Below, one piece after another: positions 41,263 to 43,950 of a DNA stretch of 43,950 bases; the first letter of the stretch is position 1, and each line of letters starts with the position of its first letter. Below the pieces are notes generated by a model. It was not told where the DNA came from. It saw only the letters and a list, made by a program, of their open reading frames with translations, and made no database searches. The stretch spans positions 1-43,950 of the forward strand of contig JANWKU010000143.1 of NCBI GenBank assembly GCA_025451215.1, written 5' to 3'. This stretch comes from Terriglobales bacterium (GTDB taxonomy: Bacteria; Acidobacteriota; Terriglobia; Terriglobales; Acidobacteriaceae). The position numbers were made by a program, and so were the translations under genes.

Positions 41263-41745
41263 CTATCGAGCTGCCTTATTTCTGTACTGCTCTAAAACCT
41301 CGTCCATCTTTTCCGGCGTCAGGTTCTCATGAAAATCGTAATTGACCTGCACCGCGGGCGCCCAACTGCATGCGCCGATGCACTCGACTTCTTCCAGCGT
41401 GAACATGCCGTCTTTGGTAGTGCCTTTATTGCCGACGCCGAGTTTTCGTTCGCAATGCTCCAATAACTCTTCGCCGCCGCGCAACATGCAGGCAATGTTC
41501 GTGCACACTTGCACGTTAAATTTCCCGCGCGGCTTGGTGGTCAGCATGGAGTAGTAGCTGATCACGTTACGCACATCGAGTTCGCTCAGGGCGAGGCGCT
41601 CCGCGAGTTCCAAAATAACTTCGTCCGACAGATAGCCGACTTCATCCTGCGCGTAGAGAAGTGTGGGAACCAGAACCGAACGCTGGGTCGGATAATGCGT
41701 CAGCATCTCCGTGAAGCGAGCCTCGAATTTGTCGGAAAACTTCAT
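41263..41745 (-). CDS. nuoE: NADH-quinone oxidoreductase subunit E
   Basis: A 160-residue subunit with a thioredoxin-like fold holding 2Fe-2S cluster N1a. Ligands: CTNIAC and, about 35 residues later, CIGAC (in EEVECIGACSWAPAVQVN). The N-terminal helical part (RSVLVPTLLYAQDEVGYLSD) is typical. It sits on NuoF at the NADH site. It starts 2 bp after the nuoD stop, so translation is coupled. Confidence 0.97.
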   Translation of the reverse strand: MKFSDKFEARFTEMLTHYPTQRSVLVPTLLYAQDEVGYLSDEVILELAERLALSELDVRNVISYYSMLTTKPRGKFNVQVCTNIACMLRGGEELLEHCERKLGVGNKGTTKDGMFTLEEVECIGACSWAPAVQVNYDFHENLTPEKMDEVLEQYRNKAAR

Positions 41746-41747
41746 GC

Positions 41748-42953
41748 CTATCTGTCAATTTCTCCCAGCACGATATCAATGCTGCCGATGGCCGCCACCA
41801 CATCCGCCAGCAACCGCCCTTCGCACATTTTGGGCAGCAATTGCATGTTTGCCAGGCACGCCGAGCGCATGTGCACACGATACGGCTTCGCCGTGCCGTC
41901 GCTGACGATGTAATATCCCATCTCGCCACGCGGTGATTCGACCGCCTGGTATACCTCGCCCTCGCGAACGGCAAATCCTTCCGTAATGATCTTGAAGTGA
42001 TAGATGAGGGCTTCCATCTCCGTCTTCATCTTCTCGCGGTCGGGCAGGACAACTTTGGGCGCGTTGGCTTTGATGGGGCCTTCAGGCATGCCTTCGAGCG
42101 CCTGGGCCACAATTTTGATGGACTCGCGCAATTCCGCGACGCGGCACATGTAGCGGGTGAAAACGTCTCCGTCTTTTCCGACCGGCACTTTGAATTTAAA
42201 ATTTTCATAGCCGGAGTAGGGCATGTCGCGGCGAAGGTCGAAATCAACACCACTTCCGCGAAGGGTTGGGCCGCTTGCGCCGAGAGCAATTGCATCCTCA
42301 GCGGTAATTCTGGCCACACCCTTGGTGCGCATTGCCCAAATGGGGTTTCCTGTCAGCAAGTTTTCGTACTCATCCACGCGCGCGGGAAAACGCTTGGCGA
42401 AATCGCGGGCACGGGGAAAGAAATCCAGCGGAGGCTCGAGAGCGACGCCGCCAACACGGAAATAGGAAGTCATCATCCGCTGGCCGCTGACCGCTTCAAA
42501 CAATCGCAAAATGTCTTCGCGTTCGCGGAAGCAGTACAAAAACACCGTCATGGCGCCAATGTCCATGGCGTGCGTACCGAGCCACACAAGGTGCGAATTG
42601 ATGCGTGTGAACTCATTTAAGAGAACGCGCAACCATTGCGCTTTGGGTGGAATTTCCAGGCCGAGCAATTTTTCCACCGCCAGTACATAGCAGAGGTTGT
42701 TGGTGAGCGGGCAGAGGTAATCAATGCGGTCGGTGAGCGGAACTACCTGCTGATAAAACTTCGCTTCGCAGGTCTTTTCAATGCCGGTATGCAGAAAACC
42801 AATGTCAGGCATGATCCGCACGATGTTTTCGCCGTCAATCTCCAATAGCAGGCGCAGCACGCCGTGCGTAGAGGGGTGCTGCGGCCCCATGTTCAGGATC
42901 ATGGTTTTGTCCTGACCGGGTTCAAGCGCTGGCGTGGGAGTAAGGTGGCCCAT
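41748..42953 (-). CDS. nuoD: NADH-quinone oxidoreductase subunit D
   Basis: A 401-residue 49-kDa-type subunit that forms most of the quinone site with NuoB. Motifs: MGPQHPSTHGVLRLLLEIDG (quinone-site His loop), DRIDYLCPLTNNLCY, RINSHLVWLGTHAMDIGAM and, near the end, ESPRGEMGYYIVSDG. It is related to the large subunit of NiFe hydrogenases without their metal. It is a separate gene from nuoC, with 30 bp between them, unlike the fused nuoCD of enterobacteria. NuoB, its direct partner, is not encoded here. Confidence 0.97.
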   Translation of the reverse strand: MGHLTPTPALEPGQDKTMILNMGPQHPSTHGVLRLLLEIDGENIVRIMPDIGFLHTGIEKTCEAKFYQQVVPLTDRIDYLCPLTNNLCYVLAVEKLLGLEIPPKAQWLRVLLNEFTRINSHLVWLGTHAMDIGAMTVFLYCFREREDILRLFEAVSGQRMMTSYFRVGGVALEPPLDFFPRARDFAKRFPARVDEYENLLTGNPIWAMRTKGVARITAEDAIALGASGPTLRGSGVDFDLRRDMPYSGYENFKFKVPVGKDGDVFTRYMCRVAELRESIKIVAQALEGMPEGPIKANAPKVVLPDREKMKTEMEALIYHFKIITEGFAVREGEVYQAVESPRGEMGYYIVSDGTAKPYRVHMRSACLANMQLLPKMCEGRLLADVVAAIGSIDIVLGEIDR

Positions 42954-42983
42954 AAGGAAAGTTTAACAGCTTAGCTGTCGCGT

Positions 42984-43481
42984 CTAACGATAACCCTCCA
43001 CCGGATAATCTTTGCGTAGAGGATGGCCTTCCCAATTTTCCGGCATCAGCAAGCGGCGGAGGTAGGGATGTCCATTGAAGTGGATGCCGAACAGATCGAA
43101 TACTTCGCGTTCCGCGTAATTCGCGCTGGGCCAGACGCCCGTGACCGATTCCAGGGTGGTGGAATCGCTTTTCAACCGGACCTTCAGCCGCACGCGTTCT
43201 TTTTTAGAGATGGAAAGCAAATGATAGATGACTTCGAATCGCGGTTCCTGCGGATACCAGTCCACGCAGGTTACATCCGAAAAGTAATTGAATGGGCAAC
43301 TCGGGTTATCACGAAGCAGGGTACAGGCTTCGCGGATCGCGTCACGGCCCACATAAATGGTCATTTCATCGCGATCAAATTTAACGCCTTCGATCGCCGC
43401 CCTGTTCCAGGCGAGCAGTGGAGCGAGCGCTGGATGGTCCTTCAGTTGTTCCAGATCGGTGACTGCCGGAGTCACGGCCAT
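42984..43481 (-). CDS. nuoC: NADH-quinone oxidoreductase subunit C
   Basis: A 165-residue 30-kDa-type subunit. The family signature is FEVIYHLLSISKKERVRLK, then VTGVWPSANYAEREVFDLFGIHFNGHPYLRRLLMPENW (split over 43060-43170) ending PLRKDYPVEGY. It stabilises NuoD in the peripheral arm. Its ATG shares one base with the nuoA stop codon (TAATG), which leaves no room for nuoB between them, where it is usually found. Confidence 0.96.
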   Translation of the reverse strand: MAVTPAVTDLEQLKDHPALAPLLAWNRAAIEGVKFDRDEMTIYVGRDAIREACTLLRDNPSCPFNYFSDVTCVDWYPQEPRFEVIYHLLSISKKERVRLKVRLKSDSTTLESVTGVWPSANYAEREVFDLFGIHFNGHPYLRRLLMPENWEGHPLRKDYPVEGYR

Positions 43482-43876
43482 TAGAAGCTACCTCGTCTCA
43501 TGGAATCTTCGCCCCAATCTAGAACGCCTTTCTTCCATATATAGAAGAAGCCGACCAGGACGATCCCGATGTATACCAGCATCTCCCAAAAACCGAACAT
43601 TTTAAGGTCACGGAGGATCACTGCCCAGGGATAAAGGAACACGGCTTCCACGTCAAAAAGAATGAAAAGCATGCCGACCAGGTAGAATTTGACCGAAAAT
43701 CGCTCCCGGGCGTCGCCAATCGGGGCCATTCCGCACTCGTAGGGAGACATTTTGGCCCGCGTAGGCCGCCGCCACCCGATGAGCCAGGAAAGCAGCACCA
43801 TGCCACAGGCAACAATGCCGACCACAATCATGTGGATCAATAATGGCAGGTAATTGACGAAGTAATTGTCGGGCAT
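43481..43876 (-). CDS. nuoA: NADH-quinone oxidoreductase subunit A
   Basis: A 131-residue, three-helix subunit and first gene of the operon. Motifs: MSPYECGMAPIGDARERF in the loop that reaches the quinone region, then SVKFYLVGMLFILFDVEAVFLYPWA with the conserved acidic residues of helix 2. The ATG at 43876 is preceded by no clear Shine-Dalgarno sequence (CTCCCTT instead). A promoter candidate lies about 45-75 bp upstream. Confidence 0.95.
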   Translation of the reverse strand: MPDNYFVNYLPLLIHMIVVGIVACGMVLLSWLIGWRRPTRAKMSPYECGMAPIGDARERFSVKFYLVGMLFILFDVEAVFLYPWAVILRDLKMFGFWEMLVYIGIVLVGFFYIWKKGVLDWGEDSMRRGSF

Positions 43877-43921
43877 AAGGGAGCTATATATAATTCGCGC
43901 AATACATTACTGAAACGTTCT

Positions 43922-43950
43922 AGATTAGATTTCACTTGTGATAGTGTCAA
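43922..43950 (-). promoter_or_regulatory. Candidate promoter of the nuo operon
   Basis: On the minus strand TTGACA (43950-43945) is a perfect -35 box; 17 bases on is TAATCT (43927-43922), which keeps the key T, A and T of a -10 box. The start would be near 43915, giving a leader of about 40 bases. The spacer holds the small inverted repeat TCAC-AA-GTGA (43940-43931), possibly an operator. The right edge of the window cuts any further upstream site. Confidence 0.5.

Overview
The window looks like a chromosomal segment of an Acidobacteriota bacterium, probably class Terriglobia. The inference rests on protein families: an RHS/YD-repeat surface protein with an acidobacterial-type N-terminus, small zinc-ribbon and coiled-coil proteins, a CRP/FNR regulator type common in that group, a GH3 glycosidase, and the style of the nuo locus. 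No 16S rRNA or tRNA gene was seen, so the placement is not proven. No phage, transposase, integrase or CRISPR array was recognised.

Left part (1-6350), accessory: a partial CRP/FNR regulator enters from the left edge and a close paralogue lies on the opposite strand at 2890-3702. Between them are a LolA-like exported protein and five very small genes, several with zinc-binding cysteines. Then come a zinc-ribbon protein, an exported SYLF-domain lipid-binding protein, a striking secreted protein made of eight 32-residue cysteine repeats, and a small single-pass membrane protein.

RHS cassette (about 6350-13850): a gene-free, hairpin-rich stretch precedes an exported protein, a 1585-residue RHS protein whose C-terminal tip carries an HEFAH zincin motif, and a small lipoprotein. 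The three genes form one co-directional unit bounded by direct repeats of about 90 bp (6731-6819 and 13256-13345), with a third degenerate copy at 13392-13469. I read this as a possible mobile or exchangeable cassette.

Housekeeping part (13849-30055): a zinc-ribbon protein, the ribosome-associated GTPase TypA/BipA, a SAM-dependent methyltransferase, a glutaryl-CoA-dehydrogenase-type enzyme, a TgpA-like membrane transglutaminase, a DUF1634 plus TauE/SafE transporter pair, the small SRP RNA (ffs), FabH, an exported GH3 glycosidase with a C-terminal CIA30-like module, an ABC exporter, a TonB-C-domain protein, a DUF481 outer-membrane barrel protein, and an orphan Flp-type pilin with a good promoter.

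Right part (30292-43876): a long minus-strand operon for respiratory complex I in the order nuoA-C-D-E-F-G-H-J-K-L-M-N, with a plausible promoter at the right edge. Most junctions overlap or nearly touch. nuoB and nuoI are missing: nuoA and nuoC overlap by one base, and only 116 bp of inverted-repeat-containing DNA separates nuoH from nuoJ. The subunits carrying clusters N2, N6a and N6b must therefore be encoded elsewhere if this complex is functional.
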